64,000 bases of DNA, taken from Mucilaginibacter sp. UR6-11 (GTDB lineage: Bacteria > Bacteroidota > Bacteroidia > Sphingobacteriales > Sphingobacteriaceae). The DNA lies in contig NZ_JAJIWO010000007.1 of assembly GCF_020880695.1 (NCBI RefSeq), forward strand, positions 1 to 64,000, read 5' to 3'. The notes under the pieces are model-generated. The model made no database searches. It was not told where the DNA came from and was given only the letters and a program-made list of their open reading frames with translations. Shown in pieces: positions 1-10,400 of the stretch (the first letter of the stretch is position 1; each line of letters begins with the position of its first letter). The translations under genes were made by a program, and so were the position numbers.

Positions 1-59
1 TGTTGGGCAAGCTCCAATATGCCCATCTTGTTTTTGATGATCTTTGCTTGGGTTGTCAT
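1..59 (-). CDS. Transposase N-terminus, IS481-like, cut by window edge
   Basis: Only the first 19 codons are present, read from an ATG at 59-57 toward the left edge. The peptide starts MTTQAKIIKNKMGILELAQ, which I recognise as the start of HTH-bearing IS481-type integrase/transposases common in Bacteroidota; in these the next residues form a helix-turn-helix before an rve (DDE) catalytic domain, not visible here. The adjacent Lrp/AsnC gene has lost its 5' end, which fits insertion of this element. The element's terminus should lie at about 95-120, but the inverted repeat cannot be proven with one end only. Confidence 0.5.
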   Translation of the reverse strand, partial: MTTQAKIIKNKMGILELAQ

Positions 60-121
60 AATACTAATCTCTGTTACGTGTTTTAAATTATCGTAACTGT
101 CAGATTAAATTGTGACTATCT

Positions 122-504
122 CATATTAAAAGTATAGTCGCTATTCTTGACTGAAAAAAGATTGACCGAAGCCTGATCGGTTTCAGTCAGGTATTGCTTA
201 ATGATCATACTGCGGACACTTTGTCCGGGTTCGAAAGCGAAATAGCCAAATTTCCAGAGGTTATGGAATGTTTCAGATGACTGGCGCGTTCGATTTTATT
301 TTACGTATTGCAACTCCGGATATGGACGCTTACCACGACTTTTATCGCTATAAACTAGCTATGTTACCAAATATAAAAACGGTTGAAAGTTTCTTGTGCT
401 TTCACAAACTAAAAGCGATACCGCTTACCCGCTGTAACAAGATTAAACGTCAACAAATGGAGAAGTTATGCTTCCTTCCTTTGTTGACGTTCACTCATCG
501 TTGA
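122..504 (+). pseudogene. Lrp/AsnC family regulator remnant
   Basis: Three separate lesions are visible. The N-terminal DNA-binding domain is missing. An in-frame TGA sits at 152-154. One base has been lost near 272-276, moving the frame from 2 to 1. Reading through the lesions gives the ligand-binding (RAM/AsnC) half: an IDRSLIGFSQVLLNDH-like strand, FESEIAKFPEVMECF, then MTGAFDFILRIATPDMDAY and a C-terminal KLKAIPL. The part from 268 looks like a 78-aa ORF but is only the second half of the domain. It lies next to a transposase, so truncation by insertion followed by decay is the likely history. It cannot make a functional regulator. Confidence 0.75.
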
Positions 505-530
505 TTTCGATAAGTTTTATTCTTACAGCG

Positions 531-3380
531 CTATTTTACGTTTCCGTCCGTATCCAACTCAACAATATGGTAGCCTAACTTTGACAGGCCCGGCATGATT
601 GACTCCTTGTCACCAACTACCAGTATTACCATTTCCTTGGGGTCCAGGTATTTTTTTGCCAATCCATTGATATCTTCTTCTGTAGCCTGTGAAAGGATCT
701 GGTTCTGTTCTGCGACAAATGACGGCTTTAAGTTATAGCGTTGCATCAGTGATAAAAAACCAGCCTTCTGACCATTAGTTTCATACTTAAGCGCATCACT
801 TTGGCCTATGGATTTTTTTGTAAACTTTAACTCCGCCGGCGAAATACCATTTTTTGAATAATTACCGATCACTTTTATAAATTCGGCGACCGCACTATCG
901 GTAGCAGCCGCACGGACCCCTGAGGCGGCGGTAAAACTGCCACCGTAGTTATTGGAAGCAAAACCAGAATTGGCGCCATAAGTCCATCCTTTTTCTTCAC
1001 GCAAGTCGGTATTTAATCGACTGTTAAAACCACCGCCTAAAGTGTAATTTGCCAAGCCTAATTTATAATATGTACCGGTAGCATCATAATTAACTCCGGT
1101 AAGATAACCTACGCGTATCTCTGACTGTGCAGCGTGTGGTACATCAACAAGGTATAAGGTATTGTTATCAATTGGCTTGATCGAAGTAACAGGTTCTGAT
1201 ATACTAACTTCCTTGTTTTTCCAGTTATTTAAAAACGCCAATTTAGTTTTAGCCACTGCTTCTGAAACGTCGCCTACAACCACTACTGATACCAGGTTAG
1301 AACTGAAATAATTTGTATAAAGATCATTGACATCAGCCAGTGTGATAGCAGGGATTGTTTTTTCATTACCTCCAAGGCTATACGTACGTACATTGTCTTT
1401 TCCATATAAAATCTTTGAATATACGCTGCCTGCAATACTCGTTGGCTGTGTTTTAGCCGTTTGGAAACCTTGCATGATCTGCTTTTTCACTCGGTCCAAA
1501 GCCTCTTGTGTAAACTTAGGGTGATTGAGACGCTCTTGTAACAACGCTAAGGTAGCATCCAGATTTTTAGTCAAAGCCGACACACTAAAGATAATTTCAT
1601 CGGTATTAGCATACACCTGTATATTGCTACCTAATTTTTGAAGCTTTGCACTAATCTCTTCAGCAGTATGCTGCTCGGTATCATCATTTAATAATTGCGC
1701 AGTAACACTGGCGAGGCCTGCTTTTGATGGGTCTTTTAATGAAATATAACCACCGCCTTTGATGGAGATCGTTAACGCTACAGTAGGGATCTCATTAGTA
1801 AAGGTCCCTATCATCTTTATACCGTTATCTGTTTTGTACGACCAGAAAGGTGGCACTTTTATTACCGGGTTATTTCCTGCAGGCGGGGCAATATTACGAT
1901 CGAACTTATCTTTTGCAGGGTGATAGCTCAACCCGGCATAACCATAGTCCGGAGCCTTATAACCATTTTTATTAACAATATAATTATCAGGAGTTACAGG
2001 TTTTATGGTGCTGCCCTTAGGTAGAACGCTTAATATAACAGCCGATTTCCCTTTGATATATTGGTTATATACCCGCATCACGTCGGCCTTGGTAACTTTT
2101 CTTATGTCAGCAAGTTCCTTGCCGATCATATTTGGGTTACCTGTAAACGTTTGAGCTGCGGCCAAAGAACTCACCTTACCTGAAATACTTGCTAATGAAT
2201 TGATTGCGCTTGCTTCTGATCCTGCTTTAAACCGCTCCAAATCCTCATCAGTAACTCCTCTTTTTTCAAATTCGGCAAATGATTCATCTACCACTTTCTT
2301 CATATCATCCAATGTTTGCCCGGGGAAAGGAATGGCAATAATATTGATTTCACCTGCTAACTCAGAATTAGATGACCCCATCCCCGCCTGTGCAGCTTTT
2401 TTACTTTTCACCAGGTTCTTGTACAAAATCGAGTTTTTGCCTTGTCCGATGATCATAGTTAATGCATCCAAAGCGGCCTGATCCGGGGCATAAATTTTCA
2501 CACCCGGGTAGTCTATATATAGTAATGGTAACTTAGCATAATTATCCGTGTAGGAAATATAACGATCTGACGTTAATACAGGGGCGGGCAATATGGTAGG
2601 TTTAACTTCAGGACAACGTGGTATAGTACCAAAATATTTCTCCACCCAGGAAAGTGTTTGTTTAGTGTCTATATCACCGCCAATAGTTAGCGTTGCGTTA
2701 TTGGGCCCATACCAACGTAAGAAAAAGCGCTTAAGGTCATTAACATCAACCGAATTTAGATCTTCGATATATCCAATAGTTAACCACGAATAAGGGTGTC
2801 CGTAAGGATATAAAGCTTTTGAAGCAGCTTCACTAACTAATCCATAAGGACGGTTGTCGTAATTTTGACCGCGCTCGTTCTTAACTGTTGAACGTTGGAT
2901 CTCAAATTTCTTTTGTGTAACCGCATTCATTAAAAAACCCATCCTGTCAGATTCTAACCAAAGCATTTTTTGCAATTGATTACTCGGTACCGTTTCAAAG
3001 TAATTGGTACGATCCTGATTAGTTGAGCCGTTTAGATTCCCTCCTGCTTCAGTAATTGTTTTAAAATGGTCGCCACTTTTTACGTGATCTGATCCCTCAA
3101 ACATCATATGTTCAAAAAAATGGGCGAAGCCTGACTTACCGATCTCTTCTCGTGCAGAACCAACATGGTAAGTTACGTCTACATGTACGATAGGATCTGA
3201 ATGATCTTCTGTCATGATCAATGTCAAGCCATTTGACAGTATATATTTTTGATATGGGATAACAACCTCGTTACCTTTTTTTGTTACTGTCTGTACCAAT
3301 TTAGCTTGTTGGCCCAATACAGGTTGTATGAATGTGGCGCAGCAAAACAGGCCCAGCAGTATAGTGACATTTTTCTTCAT
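531..3380 (-). CDS. M16 family zinc metallopeptidase, secreted
   Basis: A large two-repeat M16 (pitrilysin/insulinase-like) peptidase of about 949 residues. The inverted zinc motif HFFEH lies near residues 87-91 of the first half. The second half, after about residue 500, is a second M16 fold without the motif, as is usual for this family. I chose the ATG at 3380 because it gives a clean signal peptide (MKKNVTILLGLFCC, cleavage near GQ); a start four codons upstream is possible. It probably degrades peptides in the periplasm or at the outer membrane. It lies downstream of the SusCD/TlpA operon on the same strand but is separated from it by a terminator, so it likely has its own promoter in 3393-3550. 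Substrate unknown. Confidence 0.9.
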   Translation of the reverse strand: MKKNVTILLGLFCCATFIQPVLGQQAKLVQTVTKKGNEVVIPYQKYILSNGLTLIMTEDHSDPIVHVDVTYHVGSAREEIGKSGFAHFFEHMMFEGSDHVKSGDHFKTITEAGGNLNGSTNQDRTNYFETVPSNQLQKMLWLESDRMGFLMNAVTQKKFEIQRSTVKNERGQNYDNRPYGLVSEAASKALYPYGHPYSWLTIGYIEDLNSVDVNDLKRFFLRWYGPNNATLTIGGDIDTKQTLSWVEKYFGTIPRCPEVKPTILPAPVLTSDRYISYTDNYAKLPLLYIDYPGVKIYAPDQAALDALTMIIGQGKNSILYKNLVKSKKAAQAGMGSSNSELAGEINIIAIPFPGQTLDDMKKVVDESFAEFEKRGVTDEDLERFKAGSEASAINSLASISGKVSSLAAAQTFTGNPNMIGKELADIRKVTKADVMRVYNQYIKGKSAVILSVLPKGSTIKPVTPDNYIVNKNGYKAPDYGYAGLSYHPAKDKFDRNIAPPAGNNPVIKVPPFWSYKTDNGIKMIGTFTNEIPTVALTISIKGGGYISLKDPSKAGLASVTAQLLNDDTEQHTAEEISAKLQKLGSNIQVYANTDEIIFSVSALTKNLDATLALLQERLNHPKFTQEALDRVKKQIMQGFQTAKTQPTSIAGSVYSKILYGKDNVRTYSLGGNEKTIPAITLADVNDLYTNYFSSNLVSVVVVGDVSEAVAKTKLAFLNNWKNKEVSISEPVTSIKPIDNNTLYLVDVPHAAQSEIRVGYLTGVNYDATGTYYKLGLANYTLGGGFNSRLNTDLREEKGWTYGANSGFASNNYGGSFTAASGVRAAATDSAVAEFIKVIGNYSKNGISPAELKFTKKSIGQSDALKYETNGQKAGFLSLMQRYNLKPSFVAEQNQILSQATEEDINGLAKKYLDPKEMVILVVGDKESIMPGLSKLGYHIVELDTDGNVK

Positions 3381-3551
3381 GATGATTATCAAAGTATTCG
3401 GTAAATATGAGCAATGCGGTTTTTATAAGCAACGTTTTAAAAGAAATCCATATTTTTTATGGGCTTTGGGCTTTAAAACTAATTTATTTTCGAAATAAGA
3501 TGTCCAACACCAACATTAATAGCTTTTTATTCAGCATTCTCGTAAGCATTA

Positions 3552-3581
3552 AAAAGTCTGTTGCTCCCACAACAGACTTTT
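3552..3581 (-). terminator. Rho-independent terminator after TlpA gene
   Basis: A perfect 12-bp stem (3552-3563 with 3570-3581) with a 6-base loop and T-runs on both sides. On the minus strand it follows the stop of the TlpA-like gene at 3654 and precedes the M16 gene, so it should end the sigma-FecR-SusCD-TlpA transcript. Confidence 0.8.
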
Positions 3582-3653
3582 CTTATTTAATTAACTGTCT
3601 TCTCATAAACGATATGAAAAACTAAAAGAACGAGGGAGAGTATTTAACAGGTA

Positions 3654-4787
3654 TTAATCAGGAAAAATTTGCGCCAGTTTTTTTGCCAGATCATCTCCTC
3701 TTAAATTGATGGCAACAATCTTTCCTTGCGGATCGATCAGGAAATTTTGTGGTATAGAACGTATATCATAAAGTTTAGCTACGTCATTACTCCAATACTT
3801 AAGATCAGAAACTTGTGTCCAGGTTAACCCATCAGCCTTAATTGCAGCAAGCCATGCAGCATGTGCATCAGGCCTGTCTAATGAAACGCCAAGCATTTCA
3901 AAACCTTTGGCTTTGTATTGTGCATATGCCTTTACATAATTGGGGTTTTCTGCCCGGCAAGGCCCGCACCAGGAGGCCCAAAAGTCAAGCAATACATATT
4001 TTCCGCGAAAATCGCTCAGTTTAATGGCCTTGCCAATGGTGTCATTTTGCGTAAACAACGGTGCCGAACTGCCAATCGTTGTTGATCGTGCGCTATTCAT
4101 TCTGTTTAAAAGATCCTGTGCGGCTTTGGTATTTCGCACTTCAGCAGCAAGGTTTTTATACAAAGGCTCAACCAAGGTGACATCTACCTTTGATCCGGCC
4201 CATTCATTTAAAGCAATTACACTGGAAAAAGAATGCGGGTTTGCTTTGATATATGCCAATTGCTTGTTTTTATAAATTTCAACACCTTTTTGATACCGGG
4301 TCCTGTAATCTACTTCAACCGCAGGGCTTTTCTTAGCCATCATTGTTGTAATGCCTTCCTTATTCAATTCCATGATGTTGTTTAATGGCCCTGTCATAAA
4401 ACTTCGGTAGCGGTTATAATCTTCATTATTTTTTGTGCCGGTTACAACCGCATATTTAAGTGAATCTTTGACGTTGATGTTTATTACACCTTTCTCCAGG
4501 AAAAAATTCAGTTGATCCGGCAAATGACCGTTTTGATAGCCTGCGGCTGCGTTGTGTCCCCATAGCCGGGCCATTACAGGGTACGGCGGTATGGAGCCTT
4601 TAAAGGTAAAAATACCGTTGACCATCCGTGCAGAATCAACAATAGGTTTCCCGTCAATTTCATATAATAACAGTGCCTTTTCTGATACCGGGGCGCTTTT
4701 ATCTTTAAGTTTTACAACAAATTCAACGCTTTGTGCCCATCCCATAAATGGCAAGATCACTAAAGCTATTATGATTATATTTTTCAT
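3654..4787 (-). CDS. TlpA-like thiol-disulfide oxidoreductase (DUF4369-thioredoxin)
   Basis: A 377-aa exported protein with signal peptide MKNIIIIALVILPFMGWAQ, an N-terminal DUF4369-like beta domain (about 20-120), a helical linker and a C-terminal AhpC/TSA-TlpA thioredoxin domain. The active site WCGPC (CGPC at 274-277) and the cis-proline loop SIPQNFLID are intact. Such proteins reduce or isomerise disulfides, or carry redox equivalents, in the periplasm. It is the last gene of the SusCD operon, 24 bp after a paralogue with the same architecture. Its role in uptake is inferred from context: keeping cysteines of imported ligands or outer-membrane proteins reduced. Confidence 0.88.
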   Translation of the reverse strand: MKNIIIIALVILPFMGWAQSVEFVVKLKDKSAPVSEKALLLYEIDGKPIVDSARMVNGIFTFKGSIPPYPVMARLWGHNAAAGYQNGHLPDQLNFFLEKGVININVKDSLKYAVVTGTKNNEDYNRYRSFMTGPLNNIMELNKEGITTMMAKKSPAVEVDYRTRYQKGVEIYKNKQLAYIKANPHSFSSVIALNEWAGSKVDVTLVEPLYKNLAAEVRNTKAAQDLLNRMNSARSTTIGSSAPLFTQNDTIGKAIKLSDFRGKYVLLDFWASWCGPCRAENPNYVKAYAQYKAKGFEMLGVSLDRPDAHAAWLAAIKADGLTWTQVSDLKYWSNDVAKLYDIRSIPQNFLIDPQGKIVAINLRGDDLAKKLAQIFPD

Positions 4788-4811
4788 GATTATATTTTTC
4801 TAAATAGATAT

Positions 4812-5954
4812 TTAATTTTGAGTTTTTAACACTTCATCAAGTTTCTGGATCAGGTCATCCCCACGAAGATTTTTGGCAATGATCACGCCATTGGGATCGA
4901 TCAAAAAACTTTGAGGTATTGCGCTAACACCGTAGGCACGAGCCACCACATTTTGACGGCCCTTTAGATCACAGACCTCCACCCATGGGAATTTATTATC
5001 GGCGATAGAATTGATCCAAAGGTCTTTTTTATCATCAAGCGATACGCCAATGATGTCAAAATTCCTGTCTTTAAACTTATCGTATGCCTTATGCAGAAAG
5101 GGATACTCCGTACGGCAAGGGCCACACCAACTTGCCCAAAAATCTATCAGCACATATTTTCCTTTTAAAGAGGATAAGGAAATTGGTTTCCCGTCGACAC
5201 CTGCTTGCGTAAATTCAATTGCGTGCTGACCAATCGCGAGTAGTTTTACCAATCTAAGGTCCTCTGCTATGACTTTACCCTCGGGGCTATTCCTGAATTT
5301 TGGTGACAACCCGTTCAGCATTTCGCCGAAGATTTCAGGCTCGGTAATAACTATTGCATTGTTTCTGACAATATCGAAAGAGACGTAGGAATTTGGGTGG
5401 GTTTTGATAAACTCGACATCAAGCTGAGCATATTGTTTATATAGTTCTTCTCTTTTTTTCTTTATCAGCTCAATGCTATCTTTATCTTTTACCGTAAAGA
5501 TTTTAAAGTTGGTCGCATAAATCTGCGTTAACACCGGTTTTAAAGCTAGCTGTTCTTCTAACCAGTCATCCTCTGCCGGATTATGGATCACCGCTTCAGC
5601 CAGGCTATTTGCCTCTATTTTGGTTAGGCCAGCGGTAAGATAAAATTGCCTTGAATCAGTACCGTGTACAACATCACCAATTTTTGGTGGGGGCGGCGGA
5701 ATCAACGACCCGAGATATAAAGAAACGCGGTAAGGGCGTGCTATCTTCCCCGTAAAATAAAACTTACCATCTTTTACCAAGGTTGAATCTCTAACATATT
5801 CGCCCTTTTTTATAGTATAAAAAAGAAAGATCTTCATGGGCTTTTTCAGCCCGGTGATATCCCCTTTGATGACATATTTTTGCTGTGCATTTGCTGTAGA
5901 AAACAAGCAAGCAATAGCTGATAGCAGTGTTACATTAAAAATGATCTTTTTCAT
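4812..5954 (-). CDS. TlpA-like thiol-disulfide oxidoreductase (DUF4369-thioredoxin)
   Basis: A 380-aa paralogue of the next gene in the operon, with the same order: signal peptide ending near ANAQ, DUF4369-like domain, helical region, thioredoxin domain with WCGPC (CGPC at 277-280) and AIPQSFLID cis-proline loop. An unusual proline-rich stretch (LIPPPPPKIGD) sits near residue 90. It follows susD by 65 bp and precedes its paralogue by 24 bp. The two copies differ widely in the linker, so the duplication is not recent. Periplasmic redox role; exact partner unknown. Confidence 0.88.
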   Translation of the reverse strand: MKKIIFNVTLLSAIACLFSTANAQQKYVIKGDITGLKKPMKIFLFYTIKKGEYVRDSTLVKDGKFYFTGKIARPYRVSLYLGSLIPPPPPKIGDVVHGTDSRQFYLTAGLTKIEANSLAEAVIHNPAEDDWLEEQLALKPVLTQIYATNFKIFTVKDKDSIELIKKKREELYKQYAQLDVEFIKTHPNSYVSFDIVRNNAIVITEPEIFGEMLNGLSPKFRNSPEGKVIAEDLRLVKLLAIGQHAIEFTQAGVDGKPISLSSLKGKYVLIDFWASWCGPCRTEYPFLHKAYDKFKDRNFDIIGVSLDDKKDLWINSIADNKFPWVEVCDLKGRQNVVARAYGVSAIPQSFLIDPNGVIIAKNLRGDDLIQKLDEVLKTQN

Positions 5955-6019
5955 CTGAAGTGTTTTAATAGAAAATCAAGAAAATAACGGGCAGATTTTG
6001 GAAGGCTGCCCGTTATCTA

Positions 6020-7441
6020 TTAATTATACCCAGGGTTTTGTGTCAGACTGGAATTAAGCGTAATCTGTGAAGCCGGGATAGGATATAAAGTCGCGGTTGG
6101 TTTCCAGAATGTCGGTTTCAAGGCGCCGATAACCGCATTAACAGTTCCGGCTCGTTTCAAATCGAACCAACGATGCCCCCATTCGCAATTAAACTCAATT
6201 CTGCGCTCCTGGGCAATGGCTGCTAATAACGTTGTAGTGGTAGCCGCTGTTGTTGCCGTTAAGCCTGCCCTTTGCCTGATTGTGGTTATATCTGCTTGTG
6301 CGCCGGTAATATTATTTTGCTGCGCGCGTGCTTCAGCCCTGATCAGGTATTGCTCAGCGAGCCTTAGCATAGTGTAATACTCCGCGTTACCTCCAGATAC
6401 TATACTTTTATACTTATAAGGATAGGTATAGGTAATACCATTATATAACAATGTATTTGTCCAATTAGCTTTACGTGTATCACCCGCTTCAAAGGCACTG
6501 ATCAGTGAGGGCGTTAATACATAAGTAGGAATTCTGGATACAGCACCCGGTAATACGGTATTGGCGTACGCGGTATAGCCGTTGTTATCATTATATAATT
6601 GCCATATAGCCTCGGTATTTCCAGGCGTAAACACCTTGGTTAAATCAGTCTGTAAACTAAATAATGTAGTATTGCCAATCACCGCAGTTGCTTGGGCTTC
6701 GGCATTTACCCAATCGGAATTGTAGAGATAAACCCTGGCCAGCATAGCGGTAGCTATCCATTTATTGATCCTGGTACGGGTACCACCGGAAATAGAATAA
6801 TCAGCCGGTAAGGTGCTTTGCGCAAATTTAAGATCGGCAATAATCTGGGTATAAATCTCAGCTGTTGGAGTCCTGCCCAATGTAGAATTTTTGTTGATAT
6901 CAGTGGTTAATACTAAGGGTACATCACCGTACAAGTTGATCAAATAGAAATAGCAGAAAGCACGAATGAAACGAGCTTCGGCAACTGCCTGATTTTGAAA
7001 CTTTACCGATATGTTTTTTGAGGCGGCCATTCCTTCAATGATCGCGTTAGCATTATAAATAGCGCTGTAATTATTACCCCAAATACTGCTGATACTACCC
7101 TCAGTGGATAATATGGAGTTATTAATAAAAGGGTCGAACGAATTGCCGACATACTGCAACTCGTCGGCGCTAAAACCCGGCAAGGTAGACATGGTAAGGC
7201 GGTAAGCACCACTTTGCGGGGCAAATACATTATACATCCCAGCCAATGCAGATTGCGTAGTAACAGAATCTGTAAACACACTAGTGGTAAGTAATTTAGA
7301 ACCGGATGGCTCTATCGCTATCAGTTTTTTACAACTATTTAAAAAGCTTAATGCAAGCACTACGGTAAATAACATTAACAGCTTAAGAACGCCCCTGTTT
7401 ACTTTAGGAAAGCGGTATATATTTTTTATATCTTTTTTCAT
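6020..7441 (-). CDS. RagB/SusD family nutrient-binding lipoprotein
   Basis: A 473-aa SusD-like surface lipoprotein. The lipobox LNSC puts the lipidated cysteine at residue 37, after an unusually long basic leader. The TPR-rich N-terminal region contains the typical QAVAEARFIRAFCYFYLINLYG segment, and the C-terminal domain ends RWFDLKRAG...LYPIPASQI...NPGYN, a hallmark of the family. It caps the SusC channel and binds the ligand at the cell surface. It starts 9 bp after susC, so the two are cotranscribed. The ligand cannot be read from sequence; with thioredoxins and a peptidase nearby, and no glycoside hydrolases, a peptide-like ligand is more likely than a glycan. Confidence 0.93.
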   Translation of the reverse strand: MKKDIKNIYRFPKVNRGVLKLLMLFTVVLALSFLNSCKKLIAIEPSGSKLLTTSVFTDSVTTQSALAGMYNVFAPQSGAYRLTMSTLPGFSADELQYVGNSFDPFINNSILSTEGSISSIWGNNYSAIYNANAIIEGMAASKNISVKFQNQAVAEARFIRAFCYFYLINLYGDVPLVLTTDINKNSTLGRTPTAEIYTQIIADLKFAQSTLPADYSISGGTRTRINKWIATAMLARVYLYNSDWVNAEAQATAVIGNTTLFSLQTDLTKVFTPGNTEAIWQLYNDNNGYTAYANTVLPGAVSRIPTYVLTPSLISAFEAGDTRKANWTNTLLYNGITYTYPYKYKSIVSGGNAEYYTMLRLAEQYLIRAEARAQQNNITGAQADITTIRQRAGLTATTAATTTTLLAAIAQERRIEFNCEWGHRWFDLKRAGTVNAVIGALKPTFWKPTATLYPIPASQITLNSSLTQNPGYN

Positions 7442-7450
7442 GATCGAACG

Positions 7451-10400
7451 TTAAAAAGTAGTTTTAATTCCTGCTACCATCATTCTTAAGGTAGGTATAG
7501 TGCCCGCCAGTGTTTCGGGGTCAATACCTTTGTATTTGGTAATCGTCAACAAATTTTGTGCATGTACATAAACCTGAAAGGATGCCATCTTTAAATTCTT
7601 AGCCCAGACAGCGGGAAAATTATAAGCCAGCGATACATTTTTTAAACGGATAAACGAGGCGTCTTCAAAAACGGCATCCGATCCGACATAATAGCCATAA
7701 GCATTTGTAGCCGGTGTGCCGAACGCTGAAGAATATTTTAACGGAACATCTAACCTTGACTCCGGCAAGTTATAGTTCAGGCCGGGGTAAGAAGAAAAGT
7801 TAAGATCTCCGCGGGTAGCTTTTCTTTTTACAAACTGGAACAAGAAATCTAACTGTAGTCCTTTATAAGAAAATGTGTTGTCCAAACCACCATAAAATTT
7901 CGGGTCGGCATTACCAAGGATAATATAATCGCTTTTTCCTGTTGCCGAATAACCGCTGGTCAATACGCCGTCACCGTTAACATCCTGGGCTGTAGCGATC
8001 CCATTTACGACACCTGTGGAATGGTAACCCGTAACTAAGTTAAGCGACTGGCCAACTACGTAGGTATTAGCATAAGTGGAGGTCAAAATACCCGGGAATG
8101 AAAGCAATTTATTTTCTGGAAGCGTGAAGTTGAAAGATGTGTTCCAGGTAAATCCTTTGCTCTTTATGTTAACTGTGGACAACTCCAACTCTAAACCCGT
8201 GTTTTGCACCACAGCGCCATCAGGTAAGTTGGAGCTATAACTGCCAAAACCGGTTTGTAACGGTATAGCTGTATTGGCCAGTAAATGACTGGTACGATTA
8301 CGGTAATAAGCTGCAGATAAAAATATTCGGTTATTGATAAAGCCCAGGTCAACAGCAACATCTAATTTGGTGGTCTGCTCCCATTGCAAATATGGATTAA
8401 GAATACCTGCCGGTGATAAACTGGATATTGGACCATAAGCTGTACTGGCCTGGTAGGTACTTAAATAAGCATAGTCCTGAAGCGTTTTATCATTACCTAC
8501 CGAACCGTAACTTGCTTTTAATTTACCAAAACTTAGCCAGGGCGTCTTATTTTTCACCAAATCTTCCCGCGAGAAGATCCAGGCAGCAGCGGCACTGCCA
8601 AAGGTACCGAAAGGATGCTCTGAACCGAAACGCGAAGAGCCGTCGCGACGAATATTACCGCTGAAAAGGTATTTTCCGTCCCATTCATACTCCAAGCGGC
8701 CAAAGCCTGAATCGTATTTATAATCGGTATAGCCTGATGTTTTAATTAACAGCGTTAAGGCTGCTAAACTGTTAGCTAATTGTATATTGGTAAAACTGCC
8801 TAACAGGTAATAAGGCTGTACATATTGCGTTTCCTGCCAGGTACCGCCCACCAATGCTGTTAACTTGCCTTTGCCCCAGGTATGGGTATAATTTATTTGA
8901 GGCTCAACAATATAAGTTTTGATATAATTGTTGCCAAGCGTAGATGTTGGCGAAAAATTATTTAACGGATTATTAGCTGAGGCGGGCTGTATAGTGCTGC
9001 TATACACATTATCATAATTATAGCCGGCATTAACCTTTAAATCAAGCCCAGGTATAACCATATAATGTAAGCTGATATTGGATATCAGGTTGTTGGATTT
9101 AAGATTATAAATGGTGTTAAGGCCTGCCAGCGGGCTGCTAAAGCTGGTTCCGAAATACAAACTACCATCCTTATTATACAACGGGTAATTTGGTGGCAGG
9201 TTATAATTCCCAACATTCAACGAATAGCTGGGGAGCGAATTATTATCTATATTATAACTTACCGAAGTGGTTACGCCAAATTTATTATCGTGGCTGCGGT
9301 GTTGCGCGCTCAAGTGGAACTGTACCGCATCATCTGCTGTGTTAGTGGGCAATACAGAAGATTCATGGCGATAGTTACCGCCCAAAATGAACTGAGTAAA
9401 CAGGTCGCCTCCTGATAAGGAAAAAGTAGCTTTGCTTTGATGCTGTTTATTACCAAGCAAAAGTTTAGGAAAGTTTGTATAAGCATGCTGGTCCCATAAA
9501 GTAAGTTCCGGTGCATTAACGGTAGTCGGGGTTACATTATCATTGGCGAAAGCCTGGCGCCTGACGGCCAGGTACTGGTCAGTATTTAATAATTTCACCA
9601 GGTTAGTCACCTCGCCATAACCACTGCTAACGTCAACAGATACTTTAGTATTTCCCGGTTTACCTTTTTTTGTCGTGATCAATACTACGCCATTAGCTCC
9701 CCTTGAGCCATAGATAGCGGTCGCGTCCGCGTCTTTTAACACATCAATACTTTCAATCTGGGTGGGATCAATCGTATTTAGCGGACTAAGCGCCACCAGT
9801 ACCCCAAAGCCACCTACAGATTGCTCTACCGGCCCGCCGCCAAAAGGCACACCGTCAACAATATATAAAGGCGCTGCAAAGTTGTTGGTAGAACCCGCGA
9901 AGCTGTTTTGCCCTCTAACCAATATATTGAACTGGGCACCCGCGTAACCGGCCGTTTGCGTAATAAATGCACCAGGAACCCGGCCCTCCAAACCCAGAAT
10001 AGGGTTAGATATCGGTTGCTGATCCAGTTCTTCACCTTTAACATGGCTTATGGCCCCGGTACTTAGCCGCTGAGTTGTAGTGCCATAGGCAATGACCATG
10101 ACCTGGTCTAATTTGGAAATACTTGCTTCCAAAGTAATAATCCCCATATCAGGCTTAACATTCAATTCTTTAGTTAAATACCCAATAGAACTAATGACCA
10201 CTACAGATTGCACACCCACATTTTGCAAATAAAAATTCCCGTTAACATCGGTGGTCGTTACTTTACCGTCGTCTTTTATACGAACTGTTGCGCCGACTAT
10301 AGGCGAACCTTTTTCATCAACTACTTTGCCCATTACATTGATCGCTTTTATGGCGGCAATTAGTTTTTCTAATAAAGAAGGCTGTTTGGGTGATATGATT

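Noticed and set aside
3407..3625. A 72-aa plus-strand ORF before the M16 gene
   Set aside because: It runs through the terminator hairpin and has no coding-like pattern.
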